Shown here piece by piece: positions 1-6,857 of a stretch of 37,030 nt of DNA; positions within the stretch are counted from its first letter, which is position 1; the number at the start of each line of letters is the position of its first letter. Below the pieces are notes generated by a model. That model ran no database searches, had not been told where the DNA came from, and worked only from the letters and a program-made list of their open reading frames with translations. This DNA comes from Erysipelotrichaceae bacterium. GTDB lineage: Bacteria > Bacillota_I > Bacilli_A > Erysipelotrichales > Erysipelotrichaceae. The position numbers were made by a program, and so were the translations under genes. Location of the stretch: positions 1 through 37,030 of the forward strand of contig JAISTR010000044.1 in the NCBI GenBank assembly GCA_031272515.1, written 5' to 3'.

Positions 1-702
1 TTCCGGCGCCAGTTGCATCAGGCGGTTGATGATACCTGGGATTCCAATTGCTTTGTTTTTTTTAAGGCAGTTGTAAGCATATTTTGCCACACCCTCCGCA
101 GACATGGTCCGGGCTGGTGTTTTCACGCCTTCCCTGACAAAGAACCCGGTTTTTGTTGCTCCTGGGCAGATGGTACAAACCTGTACACCTTTTTGTTTTG
201 CTTCATAGCGGATTGCTTTGCTGTAGCTTAAGACGAAGGCTTTGCTGGCAAAATAGGTGGCTGTATAAGGTCCGGGCTGAAATGCTCCAGTCGAGGCGAT
301 ATTTAAGATCTTGCCAAATCCCCTTTGAACCATGCCAGGCAGAAAACATTTACACAAAGAAACGACCGAAATCATGTTGAGAATCATCATTTTCCGGTCC
401 TGGTCCGCATCAATTTCTTCCGTTGCCCCCACCAGTCCGAAACCGGCATTATTTACTAGTATATCCACTGTTAAGCCATCAGCCATGATTGCTTCAAACA
501 GATTTTCACCTGCGTGTAATTCTGACAAATCCGTTTCATAGATATGGATATTGACATTTGTTTCTTTCTCTAAGAGCACTTTGGTGCTTTCTAAGCGCTG
601 CAGGCTGGATGATACCAGAATCAGGTTATATCCCTTCTTTGCGAAAACCTTTGCGAGGGCTAAACCGATACCGCTGGTTGCCCCAGTGATTAAGCAATTC
701 AT
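1..702 (-). CDS. Short-chain dehydrogenase/reductase, C-terminus outside window
   Basis: NAD(P)-dependent oxidoreductase of the classical SDR superfamily, probably cytosolic; substrate unknown. The translation opens with the Rossmann dinucleotide motif TGATSGIG (residues 6-13), then NNAG (84-87), the catalytic Ser of NIAST (about 137) and the YFASK Tyr/Lys pair (about 150 and 154), so every active-site element is present. The frame stays open to base 1 (234 codons), so the C-terminus is missing. The start at 702 is chosen because GAGGAGG lies just upstream of the ATG. It is oriented like the adjacent Crp/Fnr-type regulator and has its own promoter with an FNR-like palindrome, so redox or anaerobic control by that neighbour is a reasonable inference. 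Family assignment is firm; specificity is not. Confidence 0.93.
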   Translation of the reverse strand, partial: MNCLITGATSGIGLALAKVFAKKGYNLILVSSSLQRLESTKVLLEKETNVNIHIYETDLSELHAGENLFEAIMADGLTVDILVNNAGFGLVGATEEIDADQDRKMMILNMISVVSLCKCFLPGMVQRGFGKILNIASTGAFQPGPYTATYFASKAFVLSYSKAIRYEAKQKGVQVCTICPGATKTGFFVREGVKTPARTMSAEGVAKYAYNCLKKNKAIGIPGIINRLMQLAPE

Positions 703-738
703 TGTGCACCTCCTCTTCACTTGTGCTGTGTTATGGAA

Positions 739-782
739 AGTATAAGGACAAATGAAGAGGCAGTAATTGACATAGGTCAATT
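739..782 (-). promoter_or_regulatory. Class II FNR/CRP-type promoter of the SDR gene
   Basis: On the minus strand a -10 hexamer TATACT (739-744) precedes the SDR gene. The hexamer at the normal -35 position is poor (ATTACT, 762-767). Centred at 773.5 is a perfect 7-4-7 palindrome (765-782) whose core TTGAC-N4-GTCAA has the FNR box layout TTGAT-N4-ATCAA. With +1 taken at about 732, the centre falls at -41.5, the standard class II activator position. The palindrome touches the stop codon of the regulator gene at 782. Seen: sequence and spacing. Inferred: activation by the neighbouring regulator. Confidence 0.72.
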
Positions 783-1378
783 TATGAAACGATTTCTTTT
801 TTTCTAAGGCGGCTGAGGGTGGAAGGCCGGACACCGAGGAAAGAAGCGATATGCTTCAAGGGAACTCTTTTAATAAGTGCAGGATACTCCCTGCAGAAGA
901 ACCGGTATCGATCCGTCGCATCATACAGGGAAAACAGTTTTTGCCTTGCCTCCAACCTGCCCACTTCCCTCTCAAACAGCAAGCCGACCTGCTGGCTAAA
1001 AGCCGCATCTTCTTGTATCAGTTCCCGTATGATTGAATAGGAAAGCTTTAAACAAACACAATCTCTAATACATTCAATTGTGAAAGTGGACTCTCCCCCA
1101 GTGCGAAAACCTTCGGTTGCGAAAAACTCTTTTTCACAGCTGAAACATTTGGTGATATCATTGCCCTGTTCATCAATATAGTACCCGCGGACGATGCCGC
1201 GCAATATCAAAAAAATTGCGGTAGCCCTGTCCCCTTCATACAGGATAATCTCGCCTTTTTGAAATGATTGAATGGTAGAGAGCTCTTGAATTTTCATTAG
1301 AGTATTTAAACTGACGGCTTTGTCAAAAACGGTCTGCAGCAAGTCTGTTATTTGTGCTGTATGTTTATTGCCGGTCAT
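782..1378 (-). CDS. Crp/Fnr-family transcriptional regulator
   Basis: A 198-residue regulator with an N-terminal cyclic-nucleotide-binding-like beta barrel (about residues 20-120, including QKGEIILYEGD) and a C-terminal winged helix-turn-helix (about 170-198, with LKHIASFLGVRPSTLSRLR). The barrel holds several cysteines (KCFSC and ECIRDCVC), so a redox or metal-sensing role is possible, but the N-terminal four-cysteine pattern of E. coli FNR is not evident. A longer frame runs to 1552, but the ATG at 1378 is chosen because GGGGGAGGA lies six bases upstream and a good promoter lies at 1425-1453, which would fall inside the longer version. The likely target is the next gene downstream, an SDR with an FNR-like box. 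Confidence 0.9.
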   Translation of the reverse strand: MTGNKHTAQITDLLQTVFDKAVSLNTLMKIQELSTIQSFQKGEIILYEGDRATAIFLILRGIVRGYYIDEQGNDITKCFSCEKEFFATEGFRTGGESTFTIECIRDCVCLKLSYSIIRELIQEDAAFSQQVGLLFEREVGRLEARQKLFSLYDATDRYRFFCREYPALIKRVPLKHIASFLGVRPSTLSRLRKKEIVS

Positions 1379-1424
1379 GTTTTTCCTCCCCCGCCCTTCA
1401 TACCAAATTTGTCTCTTTGTGAAA

Positions 1425-1453
1425 AGGATAGCATGGGGAAACAGTTTTTTCAA
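1425..1453 (-). promoter_or_regulatory. Promoter of the Crp/Fnr-type gene
   Basis: Minus-strand -35 TTGAAA (1448-1453), 17-base spacer, -10 TATCCT (1425-1430) with an extended TG upstream of the -10. It lies 46 bases from the chosen ATG and supports that start. Confidence 0.6.
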
Positions 1454-1481
1454 AACGAAACCGGTTGCTTTTTTAAGGTAT

Positions 1482-1507
1482 AAAAAAGCCGCTACCAAAG
1501 CGGCTTT
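1482..1507 (-). terminator. Rho-independent terminator after the DinB-like pseudogene
   Basis: Perfect 7-bp stem AAGCCGC/GCGGCTT (1486-1492 and 1500-1506) with a 7-base loop. On the minus strand it is followed by a run of T. It ends the DUF2461/DinB-like transcript and separates it from the Crp/Fnr-type gene. Confidence 0.8.
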
Positions 1508-1529
1508 GTTGTTGCTATATCCTTTTGCT

Positions 1530-2348
1530 TCAGCAGATATATGCCCTTGCACTCAGAAGCGGTTCTAACAAACTCTTATCACCGGTACATGCCAGCTCTG
1601 CCTGTTGGAGCCCCGCCAGCATCCTGCATAATTGCAGGCAATCAACTGTGATTGCAATATCACTTTTGTCCGCTTTGCCCTGATACAAGCTCCACTCTTC
1701 TGACTCTTTGATTAAGACAAAGTCATTATTTAGTGTACCGGTTGTATGGATTTGAATCACCGTATTTTCTTTTACCGGCAAACTTTGGTAGGCCTTGGGC
1801 AGACAGCGCACAAAGATCTGTGACAGAGCTTGCAGGTGTTTTTTATCTGCCAGAGGTTCTGCGTGTAATGCTTCCCGAATCTGTTCGCTATGGATTCAGT
1901 GCTCACTGTACTCCCTTGCCAAATCAAACCAGACACAGGATACACTTTCATTTGCCCAGGCGACGCCCAGGGCTAGATCATAGGGATTTAGCGAACAGAA
2001 ATATTTATAGAGTGCATCCTGATAGTCATGAAATAATGACAGCACCAGTTGCGGGCTCACCCGCCGGAAGGTACCCACCCACTGGTCGGCAAGATCCTCC
2101 ACATAATTCACCAAATCCTGATAGCGATCCAAAACAACAGCCTTGGCTGGTGTATAGCGGTCCCGTCCGGCAGATAAGCGGCGCAGTATCACATCCACCA
2201 GATGCGAGAGTACATCCTTGACACTCCAGCCATCCACCGCAATCTGTTTTTGCCAGTCTTTTTCGGTAATGGACGACAAAAGATCGTAGAGCTTTTGATC
2301 TACCTCCCTTAACAGGTCATTGGTGAATAGCGGCAATAATGGTTCCAT
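1530..2348 (-). pseudogene. DinB / maleylpyruvate isomerase N-terminal-like protein with in-frame TGA
   Basis: One reading frame encodes about 272 residues, interrupted once by TGA at 1896-1898 (codon 151). The first part (150 residues) carries the family helix with WSVKDVLSHLVD, where the His is a metal ligand. The second part continues in the same frame with IHSEQIREAL and a C-terminal mixed region. In the DinB/TIGR03083-type family this junction normally reads EH-W-xH, with Trp at the position of the TGA, so the simplest explanation is a single TGG to TGA nonsense change. The second metal-ligand helix lies beyond the stop, so the truncated protein should lack a complete metal site. It starts 15 bases after the DUF2461 gene and ends before a good terminator. 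A sequencing error or readthrough cannot be excluded. Confidence 0.82.
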
Positions 2349-2363
2349 ATGTTTCTCCCGGTT

Positions 2364-3038
2364 TTAATGTGATGGCATTTGAAAGCCTTGTAAAGCTTGA
2401 TTCAAATAGTCATTGAAAGGCTTCATACCCTGAAACAGTATCGCTGCTTCTTCAGTAAAGTTGCAATCTGAAACCTGGTCATCTGTAAGAAAATTCTGCA
2501 AGTACCAACTTTTGTACTTCAGGTATTCAGCCTGCGGGTGTTCTTTATCATAGCCGCGGGGTACAGTTTTCAGGATTTCCCCTTCAATCTTGAAGTGACT
2601 TTTAAAATATGGCTCTGTAATGATGGAAAGAAACGCTTCATCATGGCTCACCAAGTAATCACGGATGCGGGTGGTCGCTCCGGAAAACATTGAGGCAAAC
2701 AAACCGCCGCCCAGAAAGCTCTGGTCATCCTGTGCGATGACCAGATAATAGCCGCAGGGAATCGGCAGCTTGCCGCCTATAGAAATGTGCGCCCTGAATT
2801 TGGGGTTGTAGGGGGCTTTATCATGGCTAAACCGGGTGTCACGCTGCAGCTTGAAAATGAGGTCATGGGGCGCAAAGCGCATGACCTTTGGATCAAATAC
2901 GGCGATTGCTGTCATCAACTCCCCTACCAGTTCCTCAAATTCCATATTCGCTTTTTGGTACCAGTCCTTATTGGCATGGTACCAATCGCGATTATTGTTC
3001 TCTTTAAGTGCAGACAGATATGCCAAAGCGTTTTTCAT
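2364..3038 (-). CDS. DUF2461 (TIGR02453) family protein
   Basis: A 224-residue soluble protein of the widespread DUF2461 family, whose biochemical role is not established. The diagnostic segment is RDTRFSHDKAPYNPKF near residue 80, followed by the GGGLF block. The ATG at 3038 is chosen over an upstream start at 3062 because AGAGGGG precedes it at a normal distance. A likely extended -10 (TGCTATAAT, hexamer at 3084-3089) lies upstream. It is co-directional with the DinB-like gene 15 bases downstream, so the two probably form one transcript ending at the terminator near 1490. Confidence 0.88.
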   Translation of the reverse strand: MKNALAYLSALKENNNRDWYHANKDWYQKANMEFEELVGELMTAIAVFDPKVMRFAPHDLIFKLQRDTRFSHDKAPYNPKFRAHISIGGKLPIPCGYYLVIAQDDQSFLGGGLFASMFSGATTRIRDYLVSHDEAFLSIITEPYFKSHFKIEGEILKTVPRGYDKEHPQAEYLKYKSWYLQNFLTDDQVSDCNFTEEAAILFQGMKPFNDYLNQALQGFQMPSH

Positions 3039-3258
3039 GGTGTTTCCCCTCTTAGAATACATCTCTTTAAGGCTGTTATCGTCATTATAGCACCTTGGAT
3101 TTTTCAGATAAAAAATAGATTACACGGCAACACAATATTCATTTTTGCATCGGTACATACAATGATGTGGACTGTCAGCTAAACACTCATTGCCGCAAAC
3201 CAATTTCAAGTTGCTTTTCCGATATGGCGCAGCTTATCATAGCATGTGATATTGTTAT

Positions 3259-3321
3259 CGGAATAATATAAGTTGATATCTCACAATTTCGTTTGATATT
3301 ATTCCGTTGATGCATTATACT
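3259..3321 (+). promoter_or_regulatory. Fic promoter with operator-like inverted repeat
   Basis: A strong promoter is visible: -35 TTGATA (3293-3298), 17-base spacer, -10 TATACT (3316-3321). A perfect 11-base inverted repeat, CGGAATAATAT (3259-3269) and ATATTATTCCG (3296-3306), brackets the upstream region, and its right arm overlaps the -35. This suits repression, possibly by the Fic protein's own N-terminal HTH; that last point is inference. The promoter also rules out a TTG start at 3326, which would lie upstream of the transcription start. Confidence 0.75.
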
Positions 3322-3346
3322 TGCATTGAAAGCGAGGTCCGGTCTT

Positions 3347-4276
3347 ATGGATTACATGACTGTAAAACAAGCCGCAGAGCAATGGAATATTTCCGACAGG
3401 CGTGTTCGTCTGCTCTGCGCACAGGGCAGGATAGACGGAATAATCCATCAGGGGCGTAGCTATCTGATTCCTGCAAACACGCTGAAACCGATAGATCGGC
3501 GCAGCTTGCGCGGAAAAGAACCATCCCCGCAATACTCAGCTTTGTTTGCGTCCATAGACGCGATGAAAGCAGAGCTTAACCGCCGCCGTCCGCTTACGCA
3601 AGGCGAACTGAAACGCTTGCAGGATGAATTTCTTGTTGAGTTCACCTACAATTCAAACGCAATCGAGGGGAATACCCTTTCGCTTAAAGAAACCGCGCTT
3701 GTGTTAGAGGGTGTAACGATTGACCAAAAACCGCTTAAGGATCATTTAGAAGCGGTAGGTCATAGGGATGCGTTTCTCTATGTTAACAAGCTTGTGAGCG
3801 AAAAAACGCCGATTTGTGAGCGGGTTATCCGCAACATTCACGCATTGGTGCTGATTGATAGACCAGAGGATAGAGGAGCATATCGCAGAATCCCTGTTAA
3901 AATCATAGGTGCATACCAAAAACCGCCGCAACCGTACCTTGTTCCTGTCCAAATGGAACAGCTTGTAGCGGATTTGGCACACGACAAACGCCACAGAATC
4001 GAAAAAGCAGCTGTGTTTCATCTGAAATTCGAGGGGATTCACCCCTTTATCGACGGAAACGGGCGCACAGGCAGACTGCTATTAAACCTTATGCTCATGC
4101 AAGCGGGATACCCTCCCATCGACGTGAAATTTACAGACAGGAAGCGTTATTACGCTGGTTTTGACAGCTATTATCAGGATAACGACGCTTCGCCTATGGT
4201 CAAAATGGTCGCGGAGTATACACAAGAACGGCTATTGCAAATGCTTCAAATCCTGCAAAACAGGGATGATGATTGA
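3347..4276 (+). CDS. Fic family protein with N-terminal HTH
   Basis: A 309-residue Fic-domain protein predicted to transfer AMP (or another nucleotide) to a protein target, as Fic enzymes do. Domains in order: MerR/excisionase-like HTH (about 1-45, VKQAAEQWNISDRRVRLL), Fic N-terminal helical region, inhibitory helix SNAIEG (103-108), which matches the (S/T)xxxE(G/N) class II autoinhibition motif, and Fic core HPFIDGNGRTGR (232-243) with catalytic His232. All active residues are intact. The ATG at 3347 is preceded by AGCGAGG and lies about 19 bases after the predicted transcription start. It stands alone between oppositely oriented genes, near a tRNA gene, and is followed by AT-rich DNA with inverted repeats, which hints at acquisition as a cassette. 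No separate antitoxin gene is seen. Confidence 0.93.
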   Translation: MDYMTVKQAAEQWNISDRRVRLLCAQGRIDGIIHQGRSYLIPANTLKPIDRRSLRGKEPSPQYSALFASIDAMKAELNRRRPLTQGELKRLQDEFLVEFTYNSNAIEGNTLSLKETALVLEGVTIDQKPLKDHLEAVGHRDAFLYVNKLVSEKTPICERVIRNIHALVLIDRPEDRGAYRRIPVKIIGAYQKPPQPYLVPVQMEQLVADLAHDKRHRIEKAAVFHLKFEGIHPFIDGNGRTGRLLLNLMLMQAGYPPIDVKFTDRKRYYAGFDSYYQDNDASPMVKMVAEYTQERLLQMLQILQNRDDD

Positions 4277-4460
4277 CCTGATAAATTTGTGATGACCGAC
4301 TTATTTCAAGTTATCAATCTAAATGGAAATAAAGAGCTAAAAGAGGTGATCCTTATTTCAATTTGTGTTGAGTACGAGATTTGTCTTGATAATTCAGAAA
4401 TCTCAAAAACATCCGAATTGCTGAAATACTTCGAGAAAACACAAAATGGAAGTATTCAAA

Positions 4461-4512
4461 ACAGTTGTGAAACAAAATCTGATATTAACTATTAATTTTG
4501 TTTCACAACTGT
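4461..4512. repeat. 18-bp perfect inverted repeat
   Basis: The arm starting ACAGTTGTGAAACAAAAT at 4461-4478 pairs perfectly with 4495-4512 across a 16-base loop. No T run follows on either side, so it is not a classic terminator. It could stabilise the 3' end of the fic mRNA, be a protein-binding site, or be a relic of a mobile element. Confidence 0.8.
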
Positions 4513-4564
4513 CGACAACAATCGACTCAATATATTATTGTAGAAATAGGTTAATAGTTAATAT
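4482..4564. repeat. 14-bp inverted repeat competing with the preceding hairpin
   Basis: ATATTAACTATTAA (4482-4495) is the exact reverse complement of TTAATAGTTAATAT (4551-4564). Its left arm is the loop of the 4461-4512 hairpin. The low-complexity AT composition lowers its significance. Confidence 0.5.
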
Positions 4565-4673
4565 GCAGGTTAATTTAAAATCGTTTCACTCATATTACAT
4601 AGCCGCCCCGCATTTTGTCAGCCGGAAATACAGCGGTCGCAAAAATTTCGAAGTTTTGCCTTCCAAGATGCTG

Positions 4674-4698
4674 AAAACCCGCTCAAGGAGCGGGTTTT
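4674..4698. terminator. Bidirectional rho-independent terminator
   Basis: An 11-bp stem AAAACCCGCTC/GAGCGGGTTTT with a three-base loop is followed by T6 on the plus strand and has a T4 tail on the minus strand. It lies about 30 bases beyond the tRNA 3' end and can terminate both the tRNA transcript and plus-strand readthrough from the fic side. Confidence 0.85.
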
Positions 4699-4728
4699 TT
4701 GCGCTGACATTTTTTTGCCAGTTATTTT

Positions 4729-4817
4729 TGGCGGAGCGGGTGGGATTCGAACCCACGTGAGCTTGCACTCAAACTGATTTCGAATCAGCCCCGTTATGAC
4801 CACTTCGATACCGCTCC
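4729..4817 (-). tRNA. tRNA-Ser (anticodon CGA), CCA encoded
   Basis: On the minus strand, acceptor GGAGCGG pairs with CCGCTCC. The anticodon loop is TTCGAAA, giving anticodon CGA (reads UCG) on a GCTGA/TCAGT stem. A long class II variable arm (GAGTGCAAGCTC region) and T arm GTGGG-TTCGAAT-CCCAC follow. Discriminator G and a genome-encoded CCA (4729-4731) end it. The long variable arm and the anticodon agree on serine. Confidence 0.95.
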
Positions 4818-4852
4818 GTGCACTTTCCATTATAGCGGAGCGGCGCAACTTT

Positions 4853-5080
4853 TCAAGGATTTTCGCGTGTTTCTTCGTCTTCTTTGTATTCCAGAATATC
4901 CCCAGGCTGACAGTGCAGGACCTTGCAGATCGCCTCCAGAGTTGAGAAGCGGATGGCGCTGATTTTCCCGGTTTTCATTTTGGACAGGTTCACATTGGCA
5001 ACCCCTACCCGCTCAGAGAGCTCGTTGAGCGACATCTTGCGGTCCGCCATAACCCGGTCCAGTCTCATGATGATTGCCAT
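4853..5080 (-). CDS. XRE-family small HTH regulator
   Basis: A 75-residue Cro/C1-type DNA-binding protein with the full helix-turn-helix (MSLNELSERVGVANVNLSKM, then the segment around FSTLEAICKVLHCQPGDILEY). This short single-domain form is typical of regulators paired with DUF2975 membrane proteins. The ATG at 5080 follows the stop codon of the DUF2975 gene by one base, so translation is probably coupled. It probably regulates its own two-gene operon; the DNA site is not identified. Confidence 0.93.
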   Translation of the reverse strand: MAIIMRLDRVMADRKMSLNELSERVGVANVNLSKMKTGKISAIRFSTLEAICKVLHCQPGDILEYKEDEETRENP

Positions 5081-5081
5081 A

Positions 5082-5636
5082 CTACAAGGTCTCGTCCGCC
5101 TGCTGCTGCAGCTGGGCACCATAGGCGAAGATCCGAATCAGGAAATAGAGCACCAGTACAAAGAAGATCAGCTCGCTGTTGATTTCATAGTCAAATCCGA
5201 CTCCCGGGGCCAGAAGTGCACCGCTGACAAACAGTGCGATTCCCGGTATAAAGATGTAGGCAATGCCGGTCCTGGCAGAATTGGTCAGGGCTTTGATGTT
5301 ATTGGCATCAAAGGGGGAATTCCCTTCAGCAATACTCTTGAAGACCTGGTCGAGAAAGTGGGTAATCACAAAGGCCATAATCAGGTCTACACTCAGGGCA
5401 ATGAAGCTTACCGTAATAATCTCTTTGGTCAGGGCAATATCCCCGCTCTGTTCGATATTGAAGCCAACCATAAACAGGTCGGTGCTGATTTTCGGCAGGT
5501 TGATATCGGTGACATTCATCACCACAATCGCACCCAGCAGAATCGCGCCAAGCACAATCATCAGCCCCCTGAAGATCAAGAGAATAATATGCAGGATTTT
5601 TCCCAATTTCATCATTTTTGTTTTTGTTTCGTCCAT
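5082..5636 (-). CDS. DUF2975 membrane protein
   Basis: A 184-residue protein with four predicted membrane segments (about residues 14-40, 72-95, 118-142 and 152-172), matching the DUF2975 family. These proteins are usually encoded with a small XRE-type regulator and their activity is unknown. The ATG is preceded by AGGAGG at optimal spacing. A near-consensus promoter drives the pair. A model in which the membrane protein modulates the regulator is inference from gene pairing only. Confidence 0.88.
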   Translation of the reverse strand: MDETKTKMMKLGKILHIILLIFRGLMIVLGAILLGAIVVMNVTDINLPKISTDLFMVGFNIEQSGDIALTKEIITVSFIALSVDLIMAFVITHFLDQVFKSIAEGNSPFDANNIKALTNSARTGIAYIFIPGIALFVSGALLAPGVGFDYEINSELIFFVLVLYFLIRIFAYGAQLQQQADETL

Positions 5637-5678
5637 TTTAACCTCCTACCGGGTGTGCACTTCCCTTAAGATAATCCC

Positions 5679-5707
5679 ATCATAAACCTCATAAATATGT
5701 TTGTCAA
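5679..5707 (-). promoter_or_regulatory. Near-consensus promoter of the DUF2975-XRE operon
   Basis: Minus-strand -35 TTGACA (5702-5707), 17-base spacer, -10 TATGAT (5679-5684). This is the best sigma-A-type promoter in the window. The AT-rich upstream stretch could act as an UP element. Confidence 0.85.
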
Positions 5708-5782
5708 CTATTTTTTAATGTTTTTCGTTAATTTTTTTGTTTTTATCATTTTGTGGATGAAGTGTATCCGCTATCGTAACTG

Positions 5783-5791
5783 TGCTATAAT
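5783..5791 (+). promoter_or_regulatory. Extended -10 promoter of the VanZ-like gene (leaderless type)
   Basis: TGCTATAAT, with the hexamer at 5786-5791, is followed by exactly six bases and then the ATG at 5798. Transcription would start at or next to the A of the ATG. No convincing -35 and no Shine-Dalgarno are present. Confidence 0.65.
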
Positions 5792-5797
5792 CTAGCT

Positions 5798-6757
5798 ATG
5801 CTAAGTTTTTTCAGTTCGTTTTCCCGCTCGTTTGCGGTTTCCCTGCTGGTCTGGCCTTTGTTCTCATTGCTGTTGACTTTACCGATTCTCTTATACCCCT
5901 ATATGAAATACCGGCGCATGGTGTGGCGGCAGGTGGTTTTGTGGTACATCTTTGTGCTCTACCTGGTCGCCGTTTTCTTTGGCTTCACCAACTACCCGAT
6001 GCCGGATGACCCCCAGCAGTATTGCAGCCTGGTGCACATCACCCCCAACCTGATCCCCTTCCAGTTTGTCTTTGACATCCTCAAAGACGGGACCAGGGCG
6101 ATCCTACAGGTTGTGACCAATGTAATCCTCTTTGTTCCCTTGGGCATTTACCTGACCAACTTCTTCGGGTTTAAGAAATTCCCTTCTTTGGTGATTGTCT
6201 TTCTTGGTTCGCTTTTGATTGAAGTCATGCAGCTGACCGGGTTCTTTTCCCTTTATCCCTGCAGCTACCGCCTGTTTGATGTCGATGATTTGATGCTCAA
6301 TACTTTGGGTGGCTGGCTGGGCATGGCAGCCGGGGGGATTCTTCCTGACTTAAGCAAAGAAAGAAGTGCTGAGGGTATCAACCATAAGCCGGGTTTGTTT
6401 CTGCGCTTTCTGGTGTTTTGCACAGACTATCTGGCATGTTATTTCACTTCAGCAATCCTGGTGGTGCTCTTCACGGGAAAGCTGACAGCGGATACCTTGA
6501 TCCTGTACAATCGGATTCTTTGTGGAATCTTCATCATCATCCTGCCCTACTTTACGGGCGGGCAGACCCTGTTTGCGAAGCTGACCTGGATCTCCATTGA
6601 AGACAAACCAAGGACAGGCTGGGCGAAGCTTCGCTTCTATTTACAAAGGGCGGTGTTTATCGGTATCTGCTTGTATGCACCGCGCTGGCTCTCCTCCCTC
6701 ACAATACTGGTATTTTTGGTTTACTATGCTTTCAAGCACCGGTTTCCGTACGATTAA
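5798..6757 (+). CDS. VanZ-like / RDD fusion membrane protein
   Basis: A 319-residue polytopic membrane protein. The N-terminal two thirds match VanZ: NLIPF, NVILFVPLG, SLLIEVMQ and FDVDDLMLNTLGGWLG (to about residue 185). The C-terminal part (about 205-315) resembles an RDD domain, with GGQTLFAKL where RDD proteins have a Gly-rich conserved segment. VanZ confers low-level teicoplanin resistance in the classical operon, but most chromosomal VanZ-like proteins have no proven role, so resistance should not be assumed. The start at 5798 lacks a Shine-Dalgarno and lies six bases after a TATAAT; no later Met has a better site. It converges on the RarA-like gene across a shared terminator. Confidence 0.88.
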   Translation: MLSFFSSFSRSFAVSLLVWPLFSLLLTLPILLYPYMKYRRMVWRQVVLWYIFVLYLVAVFFGFTNYPMPDDPQQYCSLVHITPNLIPFQFVFDILKDGTRAILQVVTNVILFVPLGIYLTNFFGFKKFPSLVIVFLGSLLIEVMQLTGFFSLYPCSYRLFDVDDLMLNTLGGWLGMAAGGILPDLSKERSAEGINHKPGLFLRFLVFCTDYLACYFTSAILVVLFTGKLTADTLILYNRILCGIFIIILPYFTGGQTLFAKLTWISIEDKPRTGWAKLRFYLQRAVFIGICLYAPRWLSSLTILVFLVYYAFKHRFPYD

Positions 6758-6810
6758 TGGGACCTGGGATGCAATTGTGAACCCCGAGGTTGCTTTTTCG
6801 TGAATAGCCC

Positions 6811-6846
6811 AACAAAAAACCTCTCCCTGAGGAAAGGTTTTTTGTT
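6811..6846. terminator. Bidirectional terminator between convergent genes
   Basis: A 12-bp stem AACAAAAAACCT/AGGTTTTTTGTT encloses a 12-base loop and has A/T tracts on both sides. It serves both the VanZ-like gene and the RarA-like gene. Confidence 0.85.
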
Positions 6847-6857
6847 GTTTCAGTGAT

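Larger units (their letters stand above)
4277..4673. other. AT-rich gap after fic, no credible gene
   Basis: About 400 bases, clearly more AT-rich than the flanking genes. The only open frame of note (4289-4495, 68 residues) has no ribosome binding site and no recognisable domain. The interval holds two large inverted repeats described separately. Confidence 0.6.

Noticed and set aside
1530-2348. Alternative genetic code with UGA as Trp
   Set aside because: UGA is the ordinary stop of several intact genes here (pgm, AlaX-like, XRE-downstream genes) and Trp is TGG throughout lysS, dusB and others. Only one in-frame TGA looks like a Trp.
4289-4495. 68-residue ORF after fic
   Set aside because: No ribosome binding site, no recognisable domain, and it overlaps a large inverted repeat.
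4729-4817. tRNA-Ser 3' end as an attachment site for an integrated fic element
   Set aside because: No second copy of the tRNA 3' end is found near 3050-3300 or elsewhere in the window, and no integrase gene is present.
4923-5669. 248-residue plus-strand ORF
   Set aside because: Antisense shadow of the XRE and DUF2975 genes, which have clear domains, promoter and ribosome binding site.
5798-6757. Glycopeptide resistance from the VanZ-like gene
   Set aside because: No other van gene is present, and most chromosomal VanZ-like proteins have no shown link to resistance.
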